The notes beneath the pieces were generated by a model. The model did no database searches. It was not told the DNA's origin and worked only from the letters and a program-made list of their open reading frames with translations. A stretch of DNA of 64,000 bases from assembly GCF_030167915.1 (NCBI RefSeq), contig NZ_JARGNB010000001.1, positions 558,001 to 622,000 of the forward strand, written 5' to 3'. The translations under genes and the position numbers were made by a program. Position 1 is the first letter of the stretch, and each line of letters starts with the position of its first letter. The stretch comes from Aquabacterium humicola (GTDB lineage Bacteria; Pseudomonadota; Gammaproteobacteria; Burkholderiales; Burkholderiaceae_C). This document shows, piece by piece, positions 34,128-43,733 of the stretch.

Positions 34128-35174
34128 CTACTTCCCGAACACCATGAACAGCGCGTCGTCGCCGGTGGCATGGCGGACCTGGGCGTTGTCGAAGGCCGCG
34201 AAGCCGAAGGCGTAGCGCGCGTCGAGCTTGTCGAACTGCACGTCGAACTTGCTGCCGGTGACCAGCCTGCGGCTGAGGACCGAGGTGTGCACACCGTCCT
34301 TCCAGCTCACCGCGACGCGGATGTCGGCGCGGTCGCCCTGCAGCGGGTTGACGATGTACGAGGCCACCTCGTCGCCGGCCTTGAAGCGGCTGTCGTCGAA
34401 CGGCACCTCGTCGCCGCGCTTGATGTACGGCGTTCCGCCGGCGGTGAGGGCCCGCGCCTCGCGGCTCATGTACTGCGGCTTGCCGTTCGCCAGGCCGAAG
34501 GCCGCGTACTCGGGACCGCCCGGATCGCTCTTGCGGCCGGCATTGGGGCTCGTCTTCGCGTCGTAGCGGGTGTGGTCCACGTACTGGTCGTCGACATGGC
34601 CCAGCGGCGCGGTGCGGCTGCCCTTCATGTGCCACATGTCGCCGATCTCGCCTTCGTTGGTCGTGTACTTGTTGCCATAGGGCTTGCCCTGGCCCTTGTG
34701 GCACAGCGCCGCGCAGCCCTGATCGTCGAAGCCCTTGATCGAATTTGCGATCGGCCAGATGAACGCCCACTTGTCCTCGTAGTAGGTGTTCTCGTCGCCG
34801 CCCTTGTTGGCCGCGTCCTTCAGCTGCAACCAGCTGCCGTCGGCCTGCTTCTGGTACGGCCCGCGGCGGATCGAGTGGGTCGGGTCCTTGTACTGCACCA
34901 GCATGTACAGCGTGTCGCCAGTGTAGGCGGCGCGCAGCGTGGCGGTTGTCGAGCCGGTGCCGCCGAAGTTCGCGCCGTCGCTCAGCGCCACTTCCAGCGG
35001 CAGCGCCCTGGACCACACCGGGTCCGCGGCGCCTGCGGCCGGGTTGGGCGCCGTGCCGGTCTTCAGCGCAACCAGCGTATTGGGCGGCGCCTTCTGGGGC
35101 GGTGAAGGCGACTCGCAGGCCCCCAGCAGGGCGAACGAAGCCGCGACGGCCAGCGTCGTGAGTCTCGGTGTCAT
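34128..35174 (-). CDS. ethylbenzene-dehydrogenase-gamma-like heme-binding lipoprotein
   Basis: A 348-residue protein with a lipoprotein signal (FALLGACES). The body matches the EB_dh heme-binding fold (VWSRALPLEVALSDG, TLRAAYTGDTLYMLVQYKDP, then a C-terminal SRRLVTGSKFDVQFD strand pair). A cysteine motif GCAALCHKG is of the unusual CX3CH form, which could bind c-type heme. It is the last gene of the mtr-like cluster, 20 bases after the MtrB gene. It might pass electrons at the outer membrane, but no substrate is known. Confidence 0.8.
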   Translation of the reverse strand: MTPRLTTLAVAASFALLGACESPSPPQKAPPNTLVALKTGTAPNPAAGAADPVWSRALPLEVALSDGANFGGTGSTTATLRAAYTGDTLYMLVQYKDPTHSIRRGPYQKQADGSWLQLKDAANKGGDENTYYEDKWAFIWPIANSIKGFDDQGCAALCHKGQGKPYGNKYTTNEGEIGDMWHMKGSRTAPLGHVDDQYVDHTRYDAKTSPNAGRKSDPGGPEYAAFGLANGKPQYMSREARALTAGGTPYIKRGDEVPFDDSRFKAGDEVASYIVNPLQGDRADIRVAVSWKDGVHTSVLSRRLVTGSKFDVQFDKLDARYAFGFAAFDNAQVRHATGDDALFMVFGK

Positions 35175-35194
35175 GAGGTCCTCCTCGGGACGGG

Positions 35195-37267
35195 TCAATA
35201 GCGATAACGAAGCAGCAGGCTCAGCAGGTGCACCGTGCCTCTCGGCGGTTGTTCGCCGAAGGCGAGCAGGTTGGGAACCGTGGCCGGCTGCACGCCGTCG
35301 AGCTGCCAGTCGGTGGCCGCGTGGTGCTCGACGCGATAGCTGCCGCTCAGGGTCAGCGTGTCGCTGAAGCGCCAGGCGGCCGTGAGCTTCAGGCTGTCGA
35401 GCGCGCCGGTGGCGGTCGGCAAGCCGGGCGCCGACGCACCGGTGCGCACGAGGGTCTGGCTGCGTGCGCGCGAGATCGCGGCCTGCGCGCCGAGCTCGAG
35501 CTTGCCCTTCAGCGCGGCGTGCGTGAAGCCGGCGCCGATCAGGCCGAAGCGGTCCTTCACGTGGCCGGTCCAGTCCGGCTGGGTCGCGGTCTGGCTTCCG
35601 GCCTGCTGCGACTGCACCGCGTCGCCCTGCGCGAACAGCGTCAGGCGCGTGTTGTCGCCGATGGCCCAGCCGAGGTCGATCGACAGCCCGGCGCTGCGCG
35701 CATCGGTCAGTCCCACCGCCGAGCGCGTGTAGTCGTCGGCCGCGCCTTCGGCGGCGATGCCCAGCGCGACGGTCTCGCCGAGCGTGATGTCCGCGCGCAC
35801 GGACGCGCTGCTGCGCCGGCGGTCGGCCATCGAGAACCGGCGCAGCAGCGGGTTCTCGGGCGGATCGATGCCGGGCAGCGCCTGCCAGGCCGAGGCGTCG
35901 CGCTCGGCGCGCAGCAGCTTGACCGTCACGCCGAGGTTGTCCAGCGGCCGCAGGCTGCCGCGCAGCCACAGCGTGTCTTCACGCGTGGTCGCCACTTCCT
36001 GCAGCGTGCGCGCGATGCGCTCATGCTCGGCGCCGGCGTCCAGCTTGAAGCTGCCGGGGCCGCGCCAGTCGGCGCCCAGCTTGATGCGGTCGCGCGTGAA
36101 GCCGTAGGGCAGCGTTGCGCGCGAGCCGGGCAGCACGAAGAGGTCCGTGGCCACCAGCGGCATCGCCAGCGCCGGCGTGCGGTTGTCGCGCTCGTTCCGG
36201 GACAGGCTCGCATGCACCCGCAGCGTGGGCAGCGCATGCGCGCTGACGCGCAGGTTCGCATCCAGCGTGTCGACGCGGCCGTGCAGCGAGCTTGCGGGCA
36301 GTGAAGGCACGGCGAGCGCCGGATTCAGCGTCGAGGCCACGAACGGCGTGTTCTGCGTCAGCCGGCCGACGGCAACGTCGCCGCTCACGCGCGCCTGCGG
36401 GCCGATGGCGTAGGCGGCATTGGCGAACAGCTGGTGCAGCTCGTTGTCCGGTGCCAGCGCCAGCTGCCCGGTGCCGCCGCCGAGCGCGCCGCTGGCGAAC
36501 GGGTTCGACCAGGTCAGCGCCTGCTTGTCGTTGCGGAAGATCGACGCGTGGTAGCCCACCGTCGCCTGCAGCGCACGGCCGCCGTAGGTGGCGGCGAGCT
36601 CGACCTGGTCGGTCAGGTCGTCGACCGGCAGCACCAGTTGCGCGGCGGTCGAGAAGAACGAGCCGGCGCCTGCCTGCGTGCCGGCACGGCGCTCGTGCCG
36701 GATGTCAGCGCGCAGCGTCCAGGCGCCGGTGGGCACGCTGGCGCCGGCATCGATCGTCTCGCGGTCGTAGCCGATGTCGACCCGCCGCAGCGTGGTGGCC
36801 AGCGGCATCGCCGCCGTGACCGGCGCCGGGAAGCCGGCGGGCAGCGTCAGGACGCTGCTGCCGACGCCGTTGAACGGCGTCGCGGCGCTGCTGCTCAAAT
36901 GACGCGGCAGCGCGCTGTAGCCCAGGCGCAGCACGTACCGGCCCTCGTGGCCAAGCTGGACGGCGAGCGCGCGGCTGTCCAGGCCCAGGTCCTCGGCGTT
37001 CGCGTCGACGCGGAAGCCCTCGGCACCGCGGTGGCTCAGCGTGCCGCCGAGCACCGCGCGGGCGCCGGAGCGGTCGTAGCCGGTGAAGTCGGCGAAGCGG
37101 CGCGTGCGGCCGGACTGCACCGCGATGCCGGCGTCGATGCTGCCGGTGGTGCCGGGCTCGTCGAACGGGCAGGTCGAGCAGGTCCAGGCCGAGGTGTCGA
37201 CCGCGAGGGCGGGGCTGGCCAGCGCGCCGAGCGCCGCGAGCAGCCAGAGGGGGAGGATCGGCTTCAT
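35195..37267 (-). CDS. mtrB: MtrB/PioB-family decaheme-associated outer-membrane porin
   Basis: A 690-residue beta-barrel. The signal peptide ends SPALAV; a CxxC pair follows in WTCSTCPFDE, typical of MtrB, and the rest shows alternating beta-strand patterns ending in the aromatic terminus LLRYRY. MtrB surrounds MtrA to make a wire across the outer membrane for extracellular electron transfer. It lies 12 bases after the MtrA gene. Confidence 0.9.
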   Translation of the reverse strand: MKPILPLWLLAALGALASPALAVDTSAWTCSTCPFDEPGTTGSIDAGIAVQSGRTRRFADFTGYDRSGARAVLGGTLSHRGAEGFRVDANAEDLGLDSRALAVQLGHEGRYVLRLGYSALPRHLSSSAATPFNGVGSSVLTLPAGFPAPVTAAMPLATTLRRVDIGYDRETIDAGASVPTGAWTLRADIRHERRAGTQAGAGSFFSTAAQLVLPVDDLTDQVELAATYGGRALQATVGYHASIFRNDKQALTWSNPFASGALGGGTGQLALAPDNELHQLFANAAYAIGPQARVSGDVAVGRLTQNTPFVASTLNPALAVPSLPASSLHGRVDTLDANLRVSAHALPTLRVHASLSRNERDNRTPALAMPLVATDLFVLPGSRATLPYGFTRDRIKLGADWRGPGSFKLDAGAEHERIARTLQEVATTREDTLWLRGSLRPLDNLGVTVKLLRAERDASAWQALPGIDPPENPLLRRFSMADRRRSSASVRADITLGETVALGIAAEGAADDYTRSAVGLTDARSAGLSIDLGWAIGDNTRLTLFAQGDAVQSQQAGSQTATQPDWTGHVKDRFGLIGAGFTHAALKGKLELGAQAAISRARSQTLVRTGASAPGLPTATGALDSLKLTAAWRFSDTLTLSGSYRVEHHAATDWQLDGVQPATVPNLLAFGEQPPRGTVHLLSLLLRYRY

Positions 37268-37279
37268 GGCGGTTCGTCT

Positions 37280-38245
37280 TCAGCGCATCAGCTTGCTGCC
37301 GGCCGGGTGGTTCGATCCGTGCACGCGCGAATGGCAGTTGGTGCAGCTGCCCGCCAGCAGGAAGACCGAGGCTCCGCCGGCCGTGCCGCCACCGGAGGTT
37401 GCCGGCAGTGCGGCGCCCGTGCGCGCCACCGCCGGATGGCCGGCCACGCTGTGGCACTGCTGGCACAGCAGCGGCGGGCTCTTGGCCAGCAGCGCGGGCC
37501 GCGGCGAGCCGTGCGCGCTGTGGCATTGCGTGCAGTCCTCGGCCACCGGCGCGTGTTCCCACAGGAAGGGACCGCGCTTGTCGGCATGGCAGCTCTGGCA
37601 GGCCTGCAGCGTCGTCGGCTTGTTCAGCAGCGCACTCGCGCTGGTGTCCGCGTGCGCGTTGTGGCAATCGGAGCACGCCATCTTGCCTGCCTTCACCGGA
37701 TGGGCCGAGGCCTTGTGGAAGTCGGCGCGCTGCGCCTTGTGGCAGGCGAAGCAGACCTCCGGCTGGCTCGCCTTGGCCTTGACCGGATCGTTGCCGGTGT
37801 GCAGCTTGTGGCAATCGGTGCAGGCGACGTCGCCGCGCGCATGCGGGCCGTCGTGCCACGCGCTGCGGCGGTCGGCCTGGTGGCACTGCAGGCACGCGGC
37901 ATTGCGCTCGGCCACGGGCAGGAAGGAGTCGGGCCGGAAGCTGATCGTCGTCAGCTTCTTCTTGCTGCCGCTGGCCGAGTGGCGGCCGCCGGGGCCGTGG
38001 CAGGCCTCGCACTGCAGGCCGCCCTTGCCGAAGGGCGTGCCGGCATGGCCGCGCTGCGCATGTTTGCTCTTGAAGATGCCGTTGGTGGTGTAGGTGGCCG
38101 TGTCGCTGTCGGTGTCGTGGCACTCCAGGCAGGTGTCGGCGCCCTTCTTGCTGTACTCGGTGTCGTGCGGGGTCCAGTCGGCGGCGTGCGCGCCGACGCC
38201 GACGGCCATCAGCCACAGGGCGAGGAGCAGGTGGAGTGGCTTCAT
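37280..38245 (-). CDS. mtrA: decaheme periplasmic c-type cytochrome MtrA/DmsE
   Basis: A 321-residue cytochrome with a signal peptide ending GVGAHA and ten CXXCH motifs (CLECH, CEACH, CLQCH, CTDCH, CFACH, CSDCH, CQSCH, CTQCH, CQQCH, CTNCH). Length and heme number match MtrA, PioA and DmsE, which sit inside MtrB and pass electrons across the outer membrane. ATGA overlap with the preceding OmcA/MtrC gene. Confidence 0.93.
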   Translation of the reverse strand: MKPLHLLLALWLMAVGVGAHAADWTPHDTEYSKKGADTCLECHDTDSDTATYTTNGIFKSKHAQRGHAGTPFGKGGLQCEACHGPGGRHSASGSKKKLTTISFRPDSFLPVAERNAACLQCHQADRRSAWHDGPHARGDVACTDCHKLHTGNDPVKAKASQPEVCFACHKAQRADFHKASAHPVKAGKMACSDCHNAHADTSASALLNKPTTLQACQSCHADKRGPFLWEHAPVAEDCTQCHSAHGSPRPALLAKSPPLLCQQCHSVAGHPAVARTGAALPATSGGGTAGGASVFLLAGSCTNCHSRVHGSNHPAGSKLMR

Positions 38246-40530
38246 TTGACGCGGTGCACCGTCTTGACGTCGAACACGCGGCCCTCGCCGTGGCACAGCG
38301 TGCAGGCCTCGGTGTTCGAGGCGAGCGCGCTCTGCGTGGCGCCGAAGCGGCCGCCGTTGGCCGGGTCCTGCATGTGCAGCTTCGCCACCGCGCCGTCGTG
38401 GCAGGACGCGCACACCGCCACCGTCGGCGACGTGCGCAGGTTGTCCGCGGCATCGGTTCGCGAGGTGCCGGACGAGGTGGTCGTGCCGAGCAGGCCCGCG
38501 CCCACCGGCGCCGCCCACGCGCCGGTCAGGCGATAGGTCTCGCCGACGTGGCAGGTGGCGCAGTCCGACAGGCGGCCGGGGAAGTTGACATGGCCGAAGT
38601 CGTTGACGCTGCCGCCGAAGCCGTAGACGACGAGGCCCTTGTCGCGCACGCCGCCCTTGTCGGCCTGGCCCGCATGCAGGCCGTGGATCATGGTCTTGAA
38701 GTCGATCGACTCCTCCGGCTTTCCGTCGGCGCCGCCGGTGAGCACGCCGTTGGCCGACGGCCGTCGCCCGCCGTCGGTCGCGTTCGGGTTGTGGCAGACC
38801 GTGCAGGCGCCGATCTCGTTGCTGCGGTTGTTGCCGTGCAGGCTCAGCACGTCGTGGCAGACATTGCACTTCGCGACGTCGACGACGGTGCGCCGCGTGA
38901 CGACGGTGCCGGTGACGGCCGTGTCCCTGAACGCGGTCTTCACGGCGAGGCGGTCGGTGTACCGGCCCGGGGTCGTCACGTCGCCCGCCGGGTGGCCTTC
39001 GAGGGTGGCGCGCAGGGTGCCCGTCAGCCCCACGGGCAGCGTGACCGGCGACGTCACCGTGTAGGTGCCCGCCGCGCCCGCCGGCGCCGCCGCGGTCAGC
39101 GCGTTGATCGTCACCGGCTGGCCGAAGGCCTGGCCGCTGCCGTCGTTGCCGAACTCGGCGGTGGTCCACGCGATCTTCACCGCCAGCGTGCTGGCGCCGC
39201 CGGCCGCGGTGAAGTGCGGATCGGCCTGGATGTCGTACGGCGCGCCGCCGGCCGTCGGATCGGTGACGGAAAAGGTCACGACCGGCTTCGCGCCCGGCGT
39301 GGTGCCGCTGACCGAGACGATGTTCAGCTGGAAGCGCGCCGCGGCGGCCTTCAGGCGCGCCGGGTAGTCGTGCGCGATCGCCACGTCCTTCGCATCGTTG
39401 AACTTGCCCGCCGCGTGGCACAGCGTGCAGGTGCTGTTGTCGGTCGCGACGCCGCCCGAGTGCGCGCGGGTCTGGTACGGCTTCTTCGCGTCGGGCGTGC
39501 GGCCGAAGTAGACGTCGTCGTGGCAGCTGCCGCAGGCCGCGATGCTGGGCTGGCTCTTCCAGTGGTCGCCCTGCGGCGTCGCGTTGGCGGCGCCCGGCGT
39601 GCCGTCGTGGCAGCGCGTGCAATTGCGCACGTCCTGCGTGAAGCGAACGGCCGAGTAGTCGTGGCCGCCGACGGTGTACGGCGTGCCGGCGCGCACGCTC
39701 GGCAGCGCGGCGCCGCCGGCGTTGTAGTGGATGCGGTGCACCAGCACCTTGAAGTCGATGTTGGCGCCGCCCGCGGCCGAGGTGCCGCCGTTGTGGCAGG
39801 TCACGCACAGCTTCGTATCGGTGCGGTTGCCGTGCGCCTTCAGCACGTTGTGGCAGGAGTTGCAGGTGGCGCTGGCGGCGATGTCGCGCTGCAGGCTCAC
39901 GCCGCTGCCGGCGCCGAGGCTCGGCACGAGGTCGAGCACGCCGGTAGCCTCGGGGTAGCTGCGGTTGGCCTGCTGCACCGTCACGCGGTGCGTCAGTGCG
40001 GGATCGAAGCGCAGGTCCAGCGGCCGGCCGTCGGCGCCGGTGCAGGGCGCGGGGCAGGGGTTCTTCGCCGCATCGGCGATGTCGGTGGCGAAGGTGTAGC
40101 GGTAGCGGCCGCTGCCCAGGCGCTCCAGCGAGCCGAAGGCGTAGCCGCTCGACGACCGTTCCTGCGTGCCTTGCACCAGGCCGTTCGATGCGCGGTTGAT
40201 GTAGTTCTGCCAGCGCGCGGGCTCGCCGTTGCCGATGGGCACCAGCTTGGCGACGTTGAAGCGCAGGTCCGCCGGCTGCAGGCCGGTCATGCCGGCGCCG
40301 GCCTGGTTGGTCACGGTGAACTCGATCACCGGCTTGCCGTCGAAGCGCGCGCTGTCGACGCGGATCGACAGGGATTGCGCCGCCGCGAGCGCGGCCGGGC
40401 CGGTGTCGATCGTCGGCGGCAGCGACGGATCCGCGGGTGGCGGGCTCGCGGCGCCACCGCCGCCGCCGCAGCCGGCGAGGGCGGCCGCGAGCGCAGCCGC
40501 AGCCAGCAGCGACGATAACGCCCTAAACAC
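38242..40530 (-). CDS. OmcA/MtrC-family decaheme outer-membrane lipoprotein (copy 1)
   Basis: A 762-residue surface-type cytochrome. The lipobox is ALAGC, followed by a poly-Gly linker. Ten CXXCH motifs fall in two groups of five (CNSCH, CVTCH, CTRCH, CGSCH, CTLCH; then CNVCH, CTVCH, CATCH, CASCH, CTLCH) separated by a beta domain, as in MtrC. The motifs NVLKAHGN and DVLSLHGN mark the repeated pentaheme domains. It overlaps the HHH gene by eight bases and mtrA by four. Confidence 0.93.
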   Translation of the reverse strand: MFRALSSLLAAAALAAALAGCGGGGGAASPPPADPSLPPTIDTGPAALAAAQSLSIRVDSARFDGKPVIEFTVTNQAGAGMTGLQPADLRFNVAKLVPIGNGEPARWQNYINRASNGLVQGTQERSSSGYAFGSLERLGSGRYRYTFATDIADAAKNPCPAPCTGADGRPLDLRFDPALTHRVTVQQANRSYPEATGVLDLVPSLGAGSGVSLQRDIAASATCNSCHNVLKAHGNRTDTKLCVTCHNGGTSAAGGANIDFKVLVHRIHYNAGGAALPSVRAGTPYTVGGHDYSAVRFTQDVRNCTRCHDGTPGAANATPQGDHWKSQPSIAACGSCHDDVYFGRTPDAKKPYQTRAHSGGVATDNSTCTLCHAAGKFNDAKDVAIAHDYPARLKAAAARFQLNIVSVSGTTPGAKPVVTFSVTDPTAGGAPYDIQADPHFTAAGGASTLAVKIAWTTAEFGNDGSGQAFGQPVTINALTAAAPAGAAGTYTVTSPVTLPVGLTGTLRATLEGHPAGDVTTPGRYTDRLAVKTAFRDTAVTGTVVTRRTVVDVAKCNVCHDVLSLHGNNRSNEIGACTVCHNPNATDGGRRPSANGVLTGGADGKPEESIDFKTMIHGLHAGQADKGGVRDKGLVVYGFGGSVNDFGHVNFPGRLSDCATCHVGETYRLTGAWAAPVGAGLLGTTTSSGTSRTDAADNLRTSPTVAVCASCHDGAVAKLHMQDPANGGRFGATQSALASNTEACTLCHGEGRVFDVKTVHRVK

Positions 40531-40897
40531 GCGGCTTCCCTTTCGGCGCAGCGACGGGCTTGGCGATGATGCGGCCCTTGATCTGCAGGTACACGCCCGC
40601 GGGCAGCGCCTTCGTCAGCACCAGGTCGGCCTTGGTCTGGTACGGCCGGTGGGCGACGATGCGATCGGCCTCGGCATCGCCGATGCCGGGCAGCTTCTTG
40701 AGCTCGGCGCGGCTGGCGCGGTTGATGTCGACCAGCGGTTGCGCCGGCGGCGCGGCGACCTTGGCGCGGGCCGCTGCCGGCGCGGCCGGGGCCGCGGTGG
40801 TGGCTGCGGTGGTGGCCGAGACGGTGGCTGCCGGCGCGGCCGCGGCGACCGCCGCGACGAGCACGGCCGCCACCGCGCCGATGGTGAAGCGTTGCAT
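40523..40897 (-). CDS. ComEA-like helix-hairpin-helix protein, exported
   Basis: A 124-residue protein with an N-terminal signal or anchor (FTIGAVAAVLVAAVAAAAPA), an Ala/Thr/Pro-rich linker and a ComEA-type HhH domain (VDINRASRAELKKLPGIGDA, EADRIVAHRPYQTKADLV). ComEA binds DNA in the periplasm during uptake. Here it sits between two decaheme genes and may instead serve as a small structural or assembly protein. A GTG (40900) directly before the ATG is an alternative start. Confidence 0.85.
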   Translation of the reverse strand: MQRFTIGAVAAVLVAAVAAAAPAATVSATTAATTAAPAAPAAARAKVAAPPAQPLVDINRASRAELKKLPGIGDAEADRIVAHRPYQTKADLVLTKALPAGVYLQIKGRIIAKPVAAPKGKPRV

Positions 40898-40907
40898 CAC
40901 GGCCGGC

Positions 40908-43670
40908 TCACTTCTCGTGCATCACCTTGATGTCGGCGACCTTGCCCTGCGCGTGGCACAGCATGCACTGCTCGCCGCTGGCGAGCGCGCTGCTGCGCGG
41001 GGCGTAGAACGAGCCGCCGTTGGCGCGGATGTGCGACAGGGCCAGGGCCGAGTCGTGGCACGAGACGCAGGCGGTGGCGATCGGCGAGTTCACCAGCGTC
41101 GTCGGCGCCGCCGGCGTGGTGGCGCCGGTGCCGAGGTTGAAGCTGAAGCCGGCGCCGTAGTTGACGTCCTTCGTGATGTACGGCGACATCTGGAACAGCG
41201 CCAGCGCATTGGCGGTCGAGCTGAACGTGCCGGCCGCCGTCGTGCGGTACAGCCGGTTCGGCAGCGCGTTGGCCGAAGCCGTGTTGCTGAAGTCGTAGCT
41301 GCCGGGGACGTGGCAACCCTCGCAGTTCTTCAGCACGCCGGGGAAGCCGATGTCGGCGAACGACTCGGTGGTGCTGAGCGCATGCCAGGTGAACGGCGCC
41401 TCGCGCTTGGCGCCGGCGTGGATCGCGTGAACGAAGCTCGTCGAGTCGGCTGACCAGGCGCTGCTGGCGCGGTTGGGCGTGTGGCACCACGAGCAGGTCG
41501 TGCCGTCGTTGCGCTGGCCGCCGTGGAAGGCCTCTTCGGTGAAGGTGCCGAGTTCCTGGTGGCAGTTGTTGCAGCGCTTGTCCTCGACGACCGCGCGGCG
41601 TCCGGTGAAGCCGTCGGCCACCTTCTGCACGTTGGGCGCGATGACGATCAGGCCGCCGGTCTTGTTCGGCATCGCCGGGTTCAGGCCCGTGGTGGCCGTG
41701 GCCGCCGCGATCGGATAGTCCTCCAGGTTGGCCTGCGTCAGCGGCAGCGTGTTGACCACGTTGTACGAGTAGCCGAGGCCGCCGGTCAGCATCACCGCGT
41801 TGGCGGGGATCGTGGCGCCGGTCAGCGTGGCGGTGTAGTAGCCGTCGGCGTCAGGTCCGGTGAGCGTGCCCTTGCCGGTGCCGCTCGCGCTGCCGTTCCA
41901 CAGGCTGCGCAGGTAGCTGGAGACGCTGGCGTTGAAGTCGGCCGGCGCGGCGACGTCGTCCTGCGGCACCGCGAAGACGAAGTACACGCTGGGCGCGCCG
42001 ACGAAGTTGTCCCAGATCTCCGTCTTGCCCGTGCCCGGCGCATTGAGGTCCGCGCGCGCGCCGTTCTGCAGGATGCGGAACACCATCATCGGGTTGCGGC
42101 TGGCATTGAGGGACACGCTCTTCAGGTCATAGCTGACCTTGATCGCGCCCGGCGGCAGCCGGCTCGTGTTCGACGCGATCCACGCGGCGTTGCTGTTCGC
42201 GTTGGTGCCGCCGGCCAGCAGCGCATTGCTGGCGCTGGGCGGCGTGACCGGCAGGTGGTTCAGGTCGATCGCGGCAGGCTTGTGGCACAACACGCACAGC
42301 GAGTCGTCGGCCTGCGCACCGCCGACGTGGCCGTGCTCGCTGGTCGACAGGCCCTTGACCGCGTCGGCGATCGTGACGCCCTTGCCGGTGGCGAAGTTGA
42401 TGCCGTCGTGGCAGGACCCGCAGGCCAGCCGGCTCGGCACGTTCTTCCAGTTGTCGCCCTGGGCGGTCTTCGCGCTGGAGGTCGCGCTGCCGTCGTGGCA
42501 CTTGGTGCAGTTGCGGATGTCCTGCGGGAACTTCACGTGGTTGTACTGCACGCCCGCGTAGTTGTAGTTCTTCTTCGCCAGCATCCCGCCCATGTGGGTC
42601 TTGTGGATGTTGTTGGGCATGTCGCCGAGCGCGCGGCCGTCGACGAGCTCGGTGGACGTGCCCGTGAACGTGCGCGTGGCGGCGTCGTACTTCGCTTCGC
42701 TGCGGCCGTACTTGCGCTGGTCGGTGTGGCAGACCACGCAGTAGCGCGTCTCGTTGCGGCTGCCGCCGTGGAAGCCGGCGGCCGAGCTCTCGGGGCTGTC
42801 GCCCGGGATGCCGCCCAGCTTCTGGTGGCACTCGTTGCACTTGGCGGTGGCGACGATCTCGCGGCTCGCATCGCTGGCGCTGACCGGCTTGCCGGTGGCC
42901 GGGATGAAGTCGTAGATCGCGTCGACGGGCTTGGTCATCGGCACGCCGGGCACGACCGTCGCGCCGGTGGCGGTGTTGTTGCCGGTGCCGGGCGCGTTGC
43001 CGGACAACTGCAGCGTCAGCCGGTGCGTCAGGCTGGCGTCGTAGGTGAGGTCGCCCAGGTCGGCCTTGTTGTTGGTGCCGCTGACCGTCATGCCGGCCAC
43101 CTGGTCCTTGACCTTGGTGATGTCGCGGTAGAACGTGTACTTGTAGGTGCCGTTCCGGTTGTCGACCAGCGTGCCGGTGTTGTCGGTGCTCGGGCGCGTC
43201 GGCGCGGCGGCGGCGGTGGTGGTGGGCACCGTCGTGACGATGTAGCTGACCCACCTGCTCGGGCTGCCGTTGCTGCCCGGAACCAGCTTGGCGAGCGAGA
43301 ACGCGATGTTCGGATAGCTCGCCACCGTGGCGGTGGCGGCCTTGCTGGTGCTGCCCAGTCCGATGATCGCGTTGCCGTCGACGTCCGTGACCGCGAAGTC
43401 GACCGTGGGCGGACCGCCCGCGATCGTGACCTTGCCGATCGTCACCTTCGGCGCCAGCGCAGCGAAGGTCGCCGGCGGCGTGTTCGCGGTGATCGTGATC
43501 GGCGAGGTGCCGGTGGGCACCTGCACCGGCGGCGGCTCGGATGGTGGCGGCGTCACCGGCGGCGGGGCCGGTTCGCTGCCGCCGCCTCCTCCTCCGCAAC
43601 CAGCCAGCATCGCAACGATGCCGAAGGCCATCGAGGCCGCCAGGCCCCATGAGGTCAACGTACGCTTCAT
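40908..43670 (-). CDS. OmcA/MtrC-family decaheme outer-membrane lipoprotein (copy 2)
   Basis: A 920-residue surface-type cytochrome with lipobox MLAGC and a Gly/Pro-rich linker. Ten CXXCH motifs are seen: CNECH, CVVCH, CTKCH, CGSCH, CVLCH, then CNNCH, CSWCH, CEGCH, CVSCH, CMLCH. It is about 160 residues longer than copy 1, mostly in the N-terminal and central beta domains. HQKLGG and HQELGTF mark the duplicated pentaheme halves. It is the first of the tightly linked omc-HHH-omc-mtrA-mtrB set. Confidence 0.93.
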   Translation of the reverse strand: MKRTLTSWGLAASMAFGIVAMLAGCGGGGGGSEPAPPPVTPPPSEPPPVQVPTGTSPITITANTPPATFAALAPKVTIGKVTIAGGPPTVDFAVTDVDGNAIIGLGSTSKAATATVASYPNIAFSLAKLVPGSNGSPSRWVSYIVTTVPTTTAAAAPTRPSTDNTGTLVDNRNGTYKYTFYRDITKVKDQVAGMTVSGTNNKADLGDLTYDASLTHRLTLQLSGNAPGTGNNTATGATVVPGVPMTKPVDAIYDFIPATGKPVSASDASREIVATAKCNECHQKLGGIPGDSPESSAAGFHGGSRNETRYCVVCHTDQRKYGRSEAKYDAATRTFTGTSTELVDGRALGDMPNNIHKTHMGGMLAKKNYNYAGVQYNHVKFPQDIRNCTKCHDGSATSSAKTAQGDNWKNVPSRLACGSCHDGINFATGKGVTIADAVKGLSTSEHGHVGGAQADDSLCVLCHKPAAIDLNHLPVTPPSASNALLAGGTNANSNAAWIASNTSRLPPGAIKVSYDLKSVSLNASRNPMMVFRILQNGARADLNAPGTGKTEIWDNFVGAPSVYFVFAVPQDDVAAPADFNASVSSYLRSLWNGSASGTGKGTLTGPDADGYYTATLTGATIPANAVMLTGGLGYSYNVVNTLPLTQANLEDYPIAAATATTGLNPAMPNKTGGLIVIAPNVQKVADGFTGRRAVVEDKRCNNCHQELGTFTEEAFHGGQRNDGTTCSWCHTPNRASSAWSADSTSFVHAIHAGAKREAPFTWHALSTTESFADIGFPGVLKNCEGCHVPGSYDFSNTASANALPNRLYRTTAAGTFSSTANALALFQMSPYITKDVNYGAGFSFNLGTGATTPAAPTTLVNSPIATACVSCHDSALALSHIRANGGSFYAPRSSALASGEQCMLCHAQGKVADIKVMHEK

Positions 43671-43733
43671 GTCGTCCTCCGTCGGTGCGGAACGGGCAGC
43701 GGCGCCGTTGCCGCTGCCCGGGGCTGTCTCATG

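Noticed and set aside
37280-38245. Reading the decaheme protein as DmsE of an extracellular DMSO reductase system
   Set aside because: No DmsA/DmsB-like genes are nearby; the neighbouring OmcA/MtrC and MtrB genes fit a metal- or electrode-type conduit better, though the family name is shared.
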